A DNA stretch of 64,000 bases from Udeniomyces pyricola (GCA_039545295.1 BCIK01000022.1:372001-436000); one strand, 5' to 3'; positions 1-13,300 are shown, numbered from the stretch's first letter. The notes: generated from the sequence alone by a model not told the origin. Program-made: numbers and translations.

Positions 1-2388
1 ATGTCTAACAGAGAGCCTTTGTGCTCTGCCTGAGCTTGGCACATACTTCTCATCTTATTTCATACTTCTCATCTTGTTTCATACTTCTCGTCTTACTTCA
101 TTCATCTCATCTCCTGTTCATCTTGCACTTTCCTCATGCTCGCATCCGCTTCAATCTGATTCTTATCTACACCTTTGCAACCTTGACTCTTTTCATCCTG
201 CTCTCTGTCTCCATCGTTTAGCTACTATATATCGCTTGCTTCCTTTTGCTTTTCAACCCTATTCTCGGACCTGTACTTCCCATCTTCTCTCTCCGACGAT
301 GTGTCATCTATATGCTGCTTGCTTCCCTAGGCTTCTTTTCGTATACCTCGTTTCTCCCTTATCGCATCCCGCCGGTCGTCGCCCACCTGCAAGTAATCCC
401 TAACTGCACTCTTGCATATTACGTGGAATCGGCTCTTATATTATTTCCTTGTTTTACATATACTACCGCGAGCAGCGTTTTCATTACAAGCCCTGCACGC
501 GAACATCATATTGCCCCTTCGGCAAAGAAAAGTTATGAGTTGATATCACAGAGACTACTTGTACGTTGTGACTTGCGGTGATCAAGGGCGTTGTGCTTCA
601 AGTTGCTTCAACACTTCTGGTCTACTGGCTCTAGTATATTCTGATCAGGTGAAACCATGATCGCAGTACTAGTACGTGCGACGAAAAGTAATGGCCGGAC
701 TTACACTGTAATTCTCAGGTCGCGCATGATGCATGAATCGTGTATCATTACGATCGATGCAGCACGCAGGTTATACGATATATGATCGTCAATTGAATCA
801 TGTACATTGAACTACGTTTGAGCGCGTTATACTCCCTTCAAGTGACTGAATGCAGGATGTGTGGCAATATATATATCCGGATCGACAGCCGATCGCAACG
901 TCCGTGAGAACAGGAACGCATCACCGCTGGACAACTGCATCCACATTTATAAGCTTCTAGTCCGTTGTTCACGTTAACGTTCAACGTTCATGCATGTGCC
1001 CCTTTGACGTATTCAATCGATCTGTCCGGCGGTGGCCGGCCTGCGCCTGGATGAAGACGACCTCTCACTCGGCGTGTTTGGCCCGATAACGTTACATCCG
1101 AGGATGTGAAGGGACTGGGCAATATCGTCAATCATGCATCATGACATGCAAGCGATAAGAGCCGCATGTCAATCGCCTGTATCTCACGGTACTGCATGAA
1201 AATCGGAAGCAAGCGCGCGGTGATTGACGCGGGACGAGTGGTCTCGACTCGACCACCCCATCCCGCTGCGGGCCTCGGCCCGAGGCTACATTCCCTGATC
1301 GATACCAATCAAGATGATCGTTTTGAACCTTCAAGACTGTTCGATGTTCGATCGACTCATGTTCCATGATTTGCCGGCTGCCGCTGTATGATATCGCACG
1401 GTCTAACGTCTATGCATGGTTATGAAGTGGTCGATGGTCGATGTGCCGACGGCTTCTCAAGATCATCTCGATCGAGCCGGGATCATGTAGTTCCGACGTG
1501 ACGATCAGCTATGGAATTCCGGATCATGTTCCATATTCAATGTTCAATCTTCCGAGATCTAGCTAACGAGATACAGCAGGATACGGTCGCATGATAATCT
1601 CGTGAGCCGCATGCATGGATCGAATATCGATATCGATGCAGGTACCAGATGGCGTCGATCGCGGATTCAGCGTGCGCACACCTGGATATATATATCGCAT
1701 CATGCATCAGTATATATACATTACGAATTAGTTATATACAGTCAGCTCCTTCTATATATACCCACGTCCTCTAACGTCTAAACGCTCACTCCCTATATAC
1801 CCACAGCTTTTCGGATCCACCAATTTGGTAGGCTGGTAAGTCGGGAGATAATTAAGCCATATCCCCATGTGTACCCATAATCCTGAGATCACAGAAATAT
1901 CTTGTGAGGGGTATGGGTCCTGGGTTTAGATGGCGCACATATGCACAGCCCCAGAAAAGCCTTAGACACGTGCCCTGTCGGATTGACCCTGCAAGTTTCT
2001 GTTTGACTTCTTGCACGACATACGACCCATATATGTGTCGATAAGAGCGACTTGATACATTGATGCAACTGAATTTCCAACAAGCTGGGCCGGGGCGAGC
2101 ACACGCAGTCGTTAGTCTGTCACCATCCGCACCCACAGGGAGTATAACTGAGATGGACCTTGCATACGCGCGGAGAAGACGTTATACAGGTTGCAATATT
2201 AGCGCATCATGCGTACGCGATCGAATAGAGTCGAACGGAAATCCCGGGGAGGTTCGGCAGGCCGGCAGGCCTGAGTGCAACATGCATGCGGTCTCGCTCG
2301 GTCCTGACACTCACCCGAGCCTCCTTCTCTACGTCTCACCCCACCCCCTTCTTAATCCCTCACCGCCGCACCTCGACCGCCATTCACC
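1..2388. other. Gene-poor region upstream of the MADS-box gene
   Basis: I see no convincing coding region here. Bases 1-600 are pyrimidine-rich on the + strand and only chance open frames occur. Bases about 600-1800 are unlike the rest of the window: rich in short palindromic words (GATC, ATCGAT, CATG, TGCATGCA) and alternating TATATA, without long C or T runs. The last 300 bases before 2389 are C-rich and probably hold the promoter and 5' leader of the MADS-box gene. Confidence 0.6.
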
Positions 2389-5158
2389 ATGGGAAGGAAA
2401 AAGATCCAAATCAAGCGCCTAGTTGACGACAGAAACCGAGCTGTCACTTTTCAGAAGCGCAAGTGTGAGCCTTCGATTCCTCCTTTGCGTCCTCTCTCGG
2501 CAGGCTTACGTCCCCTGCCTACTTCGGCAGACCGGCCGCGACCCTCCCTGTCTGAACAGTAATCCATCCAAAGAGACACATCCCGTTTCAACGCTGACAT
2601 TCTTGGTCCATCTGTGGTATGAAATACCTTAGCCGGACTGATGAAGAAGGTGCGTGTACATGCCGTGGGCAGAGCAAGGGTCGCAAGGTGGACGAAGGGC
2701 AAAGCCCAATTTAAACCCCAGCATGGTGACTGCTGCTGACACTCCCTATTCTCGCCTTACTACTCGTACCATAACCGTACTCACTATTTCGCCTGCTTGG
2801 GTGATAGGCCTGGGAGTTGAGTGTGCTCTGCGCCGTCGACGTACGTACGATGCGTTCTCGCGGCAAAAACAGCGGACTCTTTCTCCCTCCCCTGACCTCC
2901 GCAGTTGACGAACTCTCGGGTCAATCTGACTCCCCCTCTCCTTCTATCTTTGGGTCAATCCGACTCCCCCTCCCGTTCGGCCTTCTTATCGATCTTCCTT
3001 CCTTGCTCTCCATTCGTGTCGACACTTTTCAGATTGCTGTCGTAGTACTTGGAGACAACGACAGAGTCTTTGAGTTCTGCAACGCCAATATCGACGATGT
3101 TATCATCCGTTACACCCAGGTGAGCGTTTGTTCTACATGCTTCTGATGTGCCTTTCCCCTCCCCGGGGTTCTTCTCGCTTCGGTACCGTCTCCCACCCGC
3201 GCCTTGCCTTGCTCAGCGTACGCCGTCAACGCAACACTTGCCTCTCAAACTGAACGTCTTTCCCAATCCCTTTGTTTGCCCCTATCGCGACCAACGTGTT
3301 CCGTCCCCGCAGCATACTGGACCGATTGACCACAAGTCGCCTACAACATTTGCCAACGCTGCCGGCAACGACGCCGCCGGCGACTCGGACGACGAGGATG
3401 ACGAAGAAGTCCTCATCAAACCAACCAGAAAAGCGTCTGTTGGTTCTAACAAGGGCAAGAAAGCGGCCGCTTCGACATCTTCTGCATCGAAACGGGTGAG
3501 GATCTGTTATTAGAGGATCACCTTGGAACCTTCGTGTGGTTTACGATATGCTCACTGCTTATCCTTCCTCCTGATCATGACGCTATCAATCCTGCAGAGA
3601 CCATCGTCTGTCTCATTAGCCCCGAAGGGCCCCTCACCGTCCCCCGATGGCTCTGTGCTTCCCAACATCCCGACGCTCGCTTCTCAAGTACCGACGCCGC
3701 CCTCCACGACCTACACGCCTTCTCAGCCACCACAGCTCTTTTCCGACCTCGACGGACAGCGACGAGATGCTATTAACGTGGCTCGAAACGCTGGGTATAT
3801 GTTGCCGGATCGAGCGGAAGACTCGGATCAGCAGCGGGTCGGTCAAACGAGGTTCGACGCCGGGTCGTCGTCTTCTGACGTAGGTTGTTCTTCGTTTTCG
3901 TGGGATTTGATCGCATTGGGAAAAAAGCAAGCTGCTGCTGACTTGCCTCAAAAGCTTGTCGATATATGATAACAGAACCATCGCAATTCACAAATAGCCT
4001 ATCAAGCCGGCCAGTTTTCTAATCAACAGTCATCTTATCAGCCATCACGTTCTCTGCCCTCACAACCGCCACACCAGATCAACTACTTTGGTCAAAATCC
4101 AAACAACTTGACTCAAGCGGGCAGCCAGCCTAGCTTTCAGCCCCCTCGGGACTACGCCTCCAATTTTAGTTTAGCGTCGCTGGCTGGTCTGGGGTCGTTT
4201 GGACTGCCAGGAGGAGGAATGTGGGGAGGGCTCGGTGGAACGAATGGAATGCAGGGGCTACTTGGTGCGGCCGTATTGGGTGGATTGGATCCGGTCCAGC
4301 AAGCCCTTTTCTCTCAGCTTCAACAACAGCAACAGCATCAGCAGCAGCAGCAGCAGCATCACCCACGACCACACCCGACTCAACACCAGCAGCAACACCA
4401 GCAACAGCAACAACATCCCATGGTATGTAATCGTTTTTGTCGCACTTGCTATGGTGTAAGATGAGATGCTGATCGACTCATCGTTCTTGGCTCCCAACAT
4501 CCCAATCATAGTATCAGCATGCTATGGTAAGCTTTTCTGTTGTTGTTATCTTCTATTGTTCTTCGCGACCTGGTCGGCAAACCTGCTGCCGAGTCGAGAC
4601 TGATGCGAAGCTTTATTTGCCGTGTTCCAGTTCAACTCTCTACCTCCTCAGTCCTCAGGCTTCTCGCCCATCGGAGGCTCCTTCCAGTGGCCTATAACCA
4701 ACAACTCGAATTCCAACACCTCGACCCCCTCCTTACAGCAAATGTCGTACCCTCCGAATCCGCGCGATTCCCTGCACTTGCCGACAGGCTCATATCCCGC
4801 CAGTCAACCATCTGGCTCTCCCTTCCGCGACCTGCCAATCCGTCCGTCGTCTCTTCAAGATCAAACATGGTCAGCTGAGCCCAATCCTTTGTCACCCGAC
4901 ATGGCTTCGCTAGCGGGGGGAGGAGGGGACGATATGAGAGGTTTCGCAACTGTTTTTGAGCAGGACCGCCAGGCAGATGGATTCATCAAGACAGAAAGTG
5001 GACGGCTGCCGGTGGATGAGGGGCAAGAGGAGGAGGACGATCTGTCCAGCGAGAAGGGTAGCGAAGACGAGGACGACGACGACGTTCGCCCAGACGGCAG
5101 CCGCAAACGCCAGGGCTCGTCGACGTCGAGGGGAAGCAAGCGGTCCCGGTTAGCGTAG
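2389..5158 (+). CDS. RLM1: MADS-box transcription factor, MEF2/RLM1 type
   Basis: A nuclear DNA-binding factor of the MEF2-like MADS class, which in fungi acts downstream of the cell-wall-integrity MAP kinase. The ATG at 2389 opens directly into the MADS domain (starts MGRKKIQIKRL), and residues 1-60 carry the family signature, including RKSGLMKKAWELSVLCAVDV and the following beta strand with EFCN. Exons in agreement of phase: 2389-2464, 2633-2649 (17 nt), 2808-2840, 3033-3119, 3313-3495, 3598-3879, 3976-4422, 4512-4526 (15 nt; a 9-nt version starting at 4518 is also in frame), 4631-5158; about 555 aa. After the MADS domain come an acidic DSDDEDDEE stretch, Ser/Pro-rich linkers, a glutamine/histidine tract (about 4320-4420) and a basic serine-rich C-terminus. 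Three introns interrupt the MADS domain. Family assignment is firm; the choice of RLM1 over the related SMP1 type is inference. Confidence 0.88.
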
Positions 5159-6068
5159 AACTACTGCCTGCGGACCACGTGACTGTGACTTCTATCTTTC
5201 GCGAACTGCTTCAATATTCTACCTTTACTTCTTTTCTCTTCTGCTCTTCCTATTCGTAACTATAAACTGTGTACATAGGCGTACGTCCGTGCCTTCGGTC
5301 TCGGCCCAGATAGACGTGCGGGGCCGGTACCGGCATGCAGAGTTGTCTTGCCACGCGCGTAAAGACGTTTTCCTCTCGCTTTCACGTGTCTTCTGTCTTG
5401 TGTTTGTTTGTTTTGGTTCCCTGTGATCCGTCGATCCTCATGATTCGCCCATCGTGCTGATTGGGGCCCATGTCGCTTGGGGGCGATGGGTCTGTGTTGT
5501 ATGTATGTAGATTGTGGACTTGCGAGAGCTGCTGACGAATGGATGCTTGATATGGTCAATGGATTGAAGTGATGAGTCGAAGAGTGTGATTGAATGATCC
5601 AACGCGGCTAGCGGTCGCGTCAAAGATGATCAATTCAAGAGGGCCCCACGTTGTTCGATGACTTTGTATACGGTACTTGCATAATTCCCCCCCTTCTTCC
5701 CCCATGTAATCCCTCCCCGACGCTTCCCCTCCTCGTCGATTGTTCTCACTCCTCCTATTAGATCCATCATCTTCTCAGCACCGACTAGCTACTCTGCACG
5801 ACCTCCATCGATATTCCCCCATTCATTCGAACCGCTTCAGCATCTCCAACCCTTCCCAACACAACCCCGTCGAGACTCAGCCTCTCTCCTCAAAACAATC
5901 ACACCCGCATCACAGTTCGACTTTGCCCGCCACAGCAGCTAGCTCGCAGCTGTACCTTCCCATTGACTTCACACTGTTTCTCCCGTTCCACCAGCAACCT
6001 CGTCTCTTTGCCATCGCCCCATTCTGCTCCACGTCCTTTCTGCTTGTCGTCCTTTGCCTGATTCACCC
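5159..6068. other. Spacer between MADS-box gene and TPT transporter gene
   Basis: This holds the 3' end of the MADS-box transcript and the promoter and 5' leader of the next gene. The last 380 bases are pyrimidine-rich on the + strand. A 150-aa open frame at 5740-6201 runs through the leader and out of frame with the transporter; it has no recognisable domain and I do not call it. Confidence 0.5.
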
Positions 6069-8891
6069 ATGTCATCGACCGATTCTGAACGTACCCGCGA
6101 ACGTACTGCTTCGGGCGATAAGCCGCTCAACGGTCACAGCTTCCCCACTTCACCTCCCAAATCCTCTGGCGAGATGGACAAACCCGGGGTCGTATCTTTG
6201 ACTCAGGCGTACGGCATAAACGGAGGGCTCGAGGCTTCGGATGACCTACTAGCTGCACCGATCGGAGAGGACCTCGCTCCAAAGCGTAGCCGGTCGCCAA
6301 TTGGGGGAACTACATCGTTGCTGCCGCCATCAGTAGGGGGGTCATCAACCCTGGCCCGCCCGAGCTCGCCCATTGGGGGGTCCCCTTCTTCTGGCTTCGG
6401 CCCTCTTCCTCGCAACTTCAGTGCGTCAACCTCAACAGCATCCCCCGCTCGTCAACCCATCGCGAGGCATAACTCGAATCTCGGTCACGTAGATCCATCT
6501 CATAACCCTTACGCCTCGACAGATCCCGACTCCAACAACCCATACTCCCCCGTCTCGCCGTCGTTCTCGCAGCATACATCTTCCTCTACTTTACCCCCAC
6601 ACTCGCGTCACCTCTTGAGCTCGCCAGGAGCCTCGCGTCTGCCATTGTCAAACCCTGGTTCTGGAGGCTACGAGGTCGCCGGGCCGAAACCATTCTTTGA
6701 CTCGGAAGCGTACTGGCTGGGACTGTACTTCTTCTTTAACCTGGGCCTCACCCTCTTCAACAAGATTGTTCTCGTCAGCTTTCCTTTTCCTTATGTAAGT
6801 GCAAGTCACCTGAAGAACCAACAATTTGGAAGGAGAAGGAAAGGGGGTAGGAGGAGTTTAAGGATAAGAGGTGGAGCCCATTGTGAGGGCAGGCTGTACA
6901 CGAGTAAGGACGAACGAGGGAAAGGGATGAACAAGTCCGCAGTGTAGAACACTATGCCGTGGTCAAACCTTGCCCGAGTGACTAGATTACTGACTCTTTA
7001 TAGATCTATGTAGACTCTGACAGGTCTTCATGCCCTGAGTGGCTGCATTGGGTGCTATTTCGCTCTTGAGAGAGGATCGTTTGTGAGTTGCGATCTCCTG
7101 CTCCAGTTTCCTTTCCTATCGTCAGAAGGAAGGGACGGTACGAGCGTCTGTTATGGATGATCTCGCAGATAGCTCAGATCCTCTTTGCTCCTCTTCTCGT
7201 TCTGTATACAGACACCGGCTCACCTAACCTCGCAAGATAGTCTGATTCTCGCCGCGTTCTCGATTCTGTACACCATCAACATTGCCGTCTCAAATCTTTC
7301 TCTCCAACTCGTGACTGTTCCCGTAAGTGACCCTTTAATTTATCTTCTCTGTTGAAGGAGGCAAATAGGTGTGCCCTGAGGAACTGCATTTGAAGCGTGA
7401 GACAGAGGTGCTAACCACTGCTGGCTGGTAGTTCCACCAAGTCGTCCGGGCCGCTACGCCACTCTTTACCATCATGATCTCGGTCGTGATTCTCCGCGCC
7501 TCTTTCAGCAGAGTCAAGATTCTCTCGCTTCTACCAGTTATTGCAGGTGTCGGCTTTGCGTATGTCTCCCAGCCGGATTGTCATCGCGTGCCGTATGTGC
7601 GGTCGGTCTTGACGCCTCTATTGACGCCAACATGATCATGTTCCTCGTTCTCTCAGCACCTACGGAGACTACTACTTCACACCATGGGGGCTTATCCTCA
7701 CCCTGATCGGCACGGGTCTTGCTGCGCTCAAGACGGTCGCGACGAACCTAATCCAAACTGGCGGTGGCGGTCGATTGAAGCTTCACCCGCTTGACCTACT
7801 CATGCGAATGTCACCGCTCGCCTTCATCCAATGCGTCATTTACGGCTGGTGGACGGGCGAGATTGAGCGCGTGAGAGCATACGGTGCTAGGGAAATGGAT
7901 CGAACAAAAGCGCTGGCATTGTTGATCAACGGCGTGATTGCGTTTGGGTTGAACGTCGTTAGTTTCACTGCTAACAAGAAGACGAGCGCTCTTACAATGA
8001 GTAAGTAGTCCTGAAGTTTGATGGGAATCCCGCGCCAGAAGAGGTGGGAAGTCACGATTGGGCGGAATCTAAGGTTTCGAGCGGACCACGTGATGAAGTC
8101 GTTGACCCTGAGCCTCTCTCATCCTATCTGCCCTACCTCGCCCGTCTCCCTGGGTCCACTTGTACTTTACCAGCCGTGTCCGGTTCGTATTTTCTAACTA
8201 TTGAAGTCATGATAGATCCTCACCTCTAAGCTCGTCGTACACACAGTTCTTACGTTGGGCCTCTCTCCGCTTGCTTTGATGTCGCCGCAGCCAACGTCAA
8301 GCAGGTCCTCACTATCGTTCTTGCTGTTTTCATCTTTGACCTGACTATCAGCGTGAGTTTCCTCATGCTCTTGGCGTGTTCTTTCTTTGTCCTTATGGTA
8401 ACGAGAAGGAAAAAGCACTCATGCTCATTAGATTCCTCCCCCCCCCCCTTCTCCCCCTCCCCTCTCTTCTGAATTTCGCCGTACCCTTTCCATCCAACTG
8501 AACACGTACAAAGCCGATAAATTGTCTCGGTATTGTTCTGACCCTCTTTGGTGGGGCACTCTACGCCTAGTCAGTTCACCCTTCTTCTCTCCTTCCTTTA
8601 CTCTGTTATCATCTGGAGCGGTCTCCGTTCTTGCTTCCCATGTTTGTTTCCCTACCGCGCCGTCAATAGATTGATTTTACTTACTCACGCTGTTCCTCCT
8701 CTGCCTTCTTTTTTCTTGGTGTTTTGACCCTTCTGCGACACCTTCTCCTTATCATCTTCCTCTCCTTCTTTCCCCCTGTCTCGTCCTCTACCCATCTCAC
8801 TTTCTCGTCTATTCTGTTTACACCCATACGCTCATACAGCATCGAGTACAAAGAAGGTCGTAAAAAGGCCGCCCGCAAGATCAGTCATTGA
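6069..8891 (+). CDS. Triose-phosphate translocator (TPT)-family nucleotide-sugar or phosphate-ester transporter
   Basis: A multi-spanning Golgi/ER transporter of the drug/metabolite superfamily (TPT family). Exons: 6069-6794, 7014-7082, 7212-7322, 7432-7559, 7657-8000, 8291-8352, 8514-8569, 8840-8891; all phases agree, about 515 aa. The acceptor of exon 6 is the least certain. The first 215 residues are a Ser/Pro-rich cytosolic tail; the membrane domain starts at YWLGLYFFFNLGLTLFNK. Diagnostic segments are GLHALSGCIGCYF, VSNLSLQLVTVPFHQVVRA, ATYGDYYFTPWGLILT, NKKTSALTM and NVKQVLTIVLAVFIFDL. The C-terminus is lysine-rich (EYKEGRKKAARK). The substrate cannot be read from sequence; UDP-sugars, GDP-mannose-like and triose phosphates are all transported by relatives. 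The exon-7 donor (TA|GTCAGT) contains a stop codon if the intron is kept. Confidence 0.85.
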
Positions 8892-10370
8892 CCGAGCGGT
8901 GCGGTGGATCCCAACACAAAGGGAAGATGAACAAGGCAGACGGAAGGGGGCCAAAGAAGGAACACCACGAGGTCGCTTTCGCCCTAAACAACAACAACAA
9001 CAACTCCACTTGCTCTTCGTCGTCTTCTTTGTTTGTGGCGAACTTATCCTCATCTTCTATCGCTGCCATCACTCTTCTCTGTCATTTTTTTTTTCTCACT
9101 ACCACTCTCTATCGATTCGCGTTCCACTTTGTCTGCTACTAGAGAAGAAAGAAGAAGAAGAAGAAAGAAAGAAGAAAGACTTCCTCTTTGACGCTCTCTA
9201 CCTAATTGCAACTGTTCATGCCGCGTGGCTTATACCCTCGAGGCGACCCAGCCCATCACGTACTATCTCGAATCCTTTCTGAGTTTTTTTTCTTTCCTTT
9301 TTTTCTTTTTCTTTCTTCTTTCCTCTCCTTTGTTCATTCTTTGTCTCTTCTCAGTATCCTCACCCTTAATTTTTCATCGCCATAAGAAGAAGTTCTCTTC
9401 AAGTTCTCTTCCTTTGGGGGGGGGGGGGGTCTAGTTAAACCAATGCCTGATTGATTAAACCCGCTTTGACAGGCTCTCTCTTAATGTAATCCCCTGATAT
9501 ATACCTCCGACCACCTCGATTTTTTCTTCTCCTTCTGCTATATGTTGGTCCCCCTCTGGGTTCATATCCCCCCCCCCCTTCCTCATCCATTCCTATTCTT
9601 TCTCTCTGCCTCTCTTTTTTTTTCTCTTTAAAGCTATCAAGTCTACTACTCACCCCCTTCCCCTCTGCATTCCCTTTGTTGTGTTTTTCTTTTTCTTTCT
9701 ATTCCTCTTTGTTCGGTTTCTTTTGGTTTCCTTGGAGTTCGTCTTTTTTTTTTCCTCTCTCTCTCTCTCTTTGGGTTTCCTTTCCGATTAGACCTTTCCC
9801 TTCCTCTTCTCTCTCTCTCTCCTTCTCCACCTGATCAATCCCAGATTCCCCTTTTTCCTGTTACGTTCCTAACCAACCAACCAACCCAGTATTACAACTT
9901 GGCTATTGTTTTTTTTTTCCCCATAAACCCGAGAAACTGGCTGAACCCCACATGCTACAGCTGGCCGACCGGCCCAAAAAGATCGTAACCGTGACGTGAC
10001 GTACTACGTTTCATATCATGTAACGTGAAGACCTACTGTCACCCGCAGCCAGACTTCTGAGTAGATCTCAGCATCGTTATAACGGTGACAGAAACCACCG
10101 ATGTTAATTGGAGAAGAGCTAAAAAGGATTTTTCTTTCTATTTTCTTTTTTTTTTCCGATACTTCAAGTGTGCCGTCCGTCGGCCTCTTTATATATAAAA
10201 AAAAGACTGTTGGGTCACATATATATCACGTCATATTCAAACCTCCAGCCATAACGAAAAAGAAGAACAAGAAGAAGAAAGGACTTCTACTGATGAATCA
10301 AACCCTCCCCTCCCTTCCTCCCTCGGTTCCCGCTACTCAGTCCTCGACCGTATCACTCCTCCATCTCTCT
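8892..10370. other. Convergent spacer with strong pyrimidine bias
   Basis: This lies between the + strand transporter and the - strand MVP1, so both 3' ends are here. From about 9050 to 9880 the + strand is overwhelmingly C and T, with runs such as T8-T10 and a G run near 9416. The open frames in it are low-complexity artefacts. Nothing else is visible. Confidence 0.5.
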
Positions 10371-13300
10371 TCAACTTTCCGGCTCCAACGGCATATCCTC
10401 GATCGTCCGCTCGAGCGTGTCCCAGATAGCGGTCACACCCTGGGCGTAGGCACGTTCGGTCCGGGCAAACGCCTGCCAGAGCATCGTCACACACGTATGC
10501 TCGCGCGGGTAGAGGACGTACGCGAGCTCTTGCCACATGCTGGAAAGGGGTTGGGTCATTCACAGGGAAGGGTTGCGAAAGGAAAGGGGAGGGGGGGGGG
10601 GGAAGAGGGGGAGGGTAAGAGGAGAAAACCAGGGGATGGACGAGAAAGAAATTGACGCAGATATCACAGAAACAAGCAAAAAAAAAAAACGCAAACACAA
10701 CGGAATGAGTTTCCAGAAACGTCTCACAAGGCACTGACCAGCCTCCAATCTCTCTCTTTTCCTTTCCCTCCCTCAAACCCCCCCCCCCCCCCCTTCCCTT
10801 CTTTTCAAGAAGAACTTCAAAATTTCGAAACAAGACTTCAAAGCAAGAAAAGCGAACCAAACTCACATGGACCTAACGACTTTCCTCCTCTCCAACCACC
10901 CTCGGACCGCGACCTGATCCGCCTCGATCGCGCCCGTCAACTTGTCAGCTTCTAATCCCAACTTGGCACTCGCCCCGCCATGAGTCGTTCCCCCACCACC
11001 ACTACCACCCGTCGTTGTCGAAGAAAGGGTTTGACGAATGGATTCGAGCTTGGTTTGGGCGGTCGCAATCTTTTTTTGGAGACGGGGGACAGGGTCAAGA
11101 GAGAGGCCTTTGATGATAGAGTGTGTTTGTTTGTTTGGTTTTGTGGGTGTGATAAACAAGGAGGGAGAGGAGGAAGGAACAGGTTTCGTCAAGTGTCAAG
11201 AGGGAAACAGAAAGACAAGGAGGAAGAGAGTTGAGCAATACAAGAACGTTTCAATGAGGTTTATAGACGAAAGAAGGGAAATCGGAGCAAGGGTCGAAAG
11301 GGAAGAGAAGGACGACAAGGCAAAATAGAGGGAGCACGTACGATCATGGCGAATCAAGAGATCTCGGAACGCGAGGAAGAGATCCCGTTGAGATTTTAAC
11401 GCTTCGAGCGTATCCAACATAAGCCGTTGGGACTATGCATACCAAGATAGAAAGAAAGGAGGCAGAAGGAGGTCGATGGGTCAATGTGTGAGCCGTGTCA
11501 GAGGGTTGTTAAGATCATCTCGCCGACAGAGTAACGGCGATGTACACTCCCCGTATCCAAGACAGAGGGAAAAGAAGCCGTTATTCACCCTGAGATCCGC
11601 ACTTCCACTCAGATCTTCCCATGCCCGCCCGACCCCTTTCAGACCCTCCCTCACACCCTCTCCAAACGCATCTATCTCGCCTCCGCCTCCACTCCCCCAA
11701 GCGCCACCTCCTTCCCCTTGGTCACCTTCGTTGCCTCCGCCCACGAATCCTGTACCTCCATTGCCAGAAGAACGACTGTTTTTCCAACTCTCTCCGCTCG
11801 CTTCTACGAGCGAGGAAAGGGCGAGCGCGAGGCGCGAACTATCGGCCCCGAGCGCTTCGAGACGACGAGCGTGGCGGTCAAAGAGCGTGCAAAGCGTGGC
11901 GTACGAAGCGATTTTTGAAGGAAGGAGACGACGGACGATACTGTGTCCGAACAGGAAAAAGGCAGGAGACAAAAGGGGACCAAAACAAGGCATGATAGGT
12001 AAATCGTCCCAATTGAAAGGTTGATCCTTGACATGGCAAAGATCAAAAAGAAAAGGAAAGAAGCGGTGTAATGAAGAACAGGAAGGAAGGAAATATATGA
12101 GAGAACTCACGCGAGTTTCTCTTCGAGGTCTGAAGGCGTCTCCATCTTTTCCTGTTCCGTCAGCATCTCGCCTTTATGTTCTTCGTCGAGGTTGACGGGC
12201 GGAGATGACTGTACAAGAAACAGAGAGAAAGAGAACGAGAACGAATGAGACCGGGATCTAGCTTTCACCAACTCATAACTCGATCGATATCCTCCCTTCC
12301 CCCCCTTCCAGATCGTCTCGTACCTTTTTCCACGCTTCCAAGTTTGGTTCTGTCAGAAAGATGGCCACAAGATGGTCGTCTTTGATGGTAGGGTGGTTGA
12401 CAATGTAGGTGAGGTATCGCTTTAGGCCTCGGCGACGCTGTTCGAGGAACGTGCCTTCAGCTTTTAGGGAAAGAGCGGAGGGGATGGCATGGATATGAGC
12501 ATGGATCGGCAAGAGAAAGAAAACATGCGCAAGAAAACAAGAAAAACTCACCTCCAACACGTTTTGGGGGTGGAGATAGTTGGCAACGGAAGGGGTACTG
12601 GAGCAAGCATGAGCGAACGGCAGACGTTAGATCCTATGTTCGAAATGAAGATGTGCAACTGACGACAGTAAGGCTTGACCAGAACCTGGCCCAGCCTGAC
12701 CCCATCGATTAACCTCTTTCCATACGCCGTTAACACATCTCACAACTCACTCGTTTCATCAAGCATTCTGCCAACCACAAGAAATCTGAGTATCTTCTGC
12801 CCACCGTCAGACCACTTGCGGCTTGCCCAGCCCCATTCGGGCCGTCTTCCACCGAGACGTCGTAAACCGAGTACTTCCACCCCCATTTGCCCTCCCTCTC
12901 CGGGATCAGCCTCACGATAACATTACGTTCCTTTTCCCACCATCGTGGAATAGATGTTAGGCCACCTCGCAGACCAGAAGGTGGATGAATAAGAGATGAT
13001 GGGTAGGATCGTGTGTGAGTCATTGAAGCACCCAATCCGGCTGCGGCCCCAGTAAGAGTCGCGGTCGAGCCGCCAGAGTGGTAAGACGCGACGTCAGATG
13101 CAGGGTGGAGATTGGAAGAGGATGAGGATGACGGGACGGAAGCCCATGGATCGGCAGTGGATGAATTGTGTCGGACCGGTAAGGGGGCATGGTTGTTGTC
13201 ACTAGCTGATGAAGATGAGATGGATGAGCCGACTTCGGGGTGGTGCCGGGAATTGGTACCATTGTTGTGATTGCCGTTGCCATTGTTGACAGTAGCAGTA

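Noticed and set aside
5740..6201. 153-codon frame in front of the TPT gene
   Set aside because: It overlaps the leader in another frame, has no domain and a Ser/His/Leu composition typical of CT-rich DNA.
10101..10655. 184-codon + strand open frame
   Set aside because: It lies antisense to the last exon of MVP1 and its intron, and consists of Lys/Gly repeats.
11476..12024. 182-codon + strand open frame
   Set aside because: It is the antisense shadow of the BAR-region exon of MVP1 (11589-11940).
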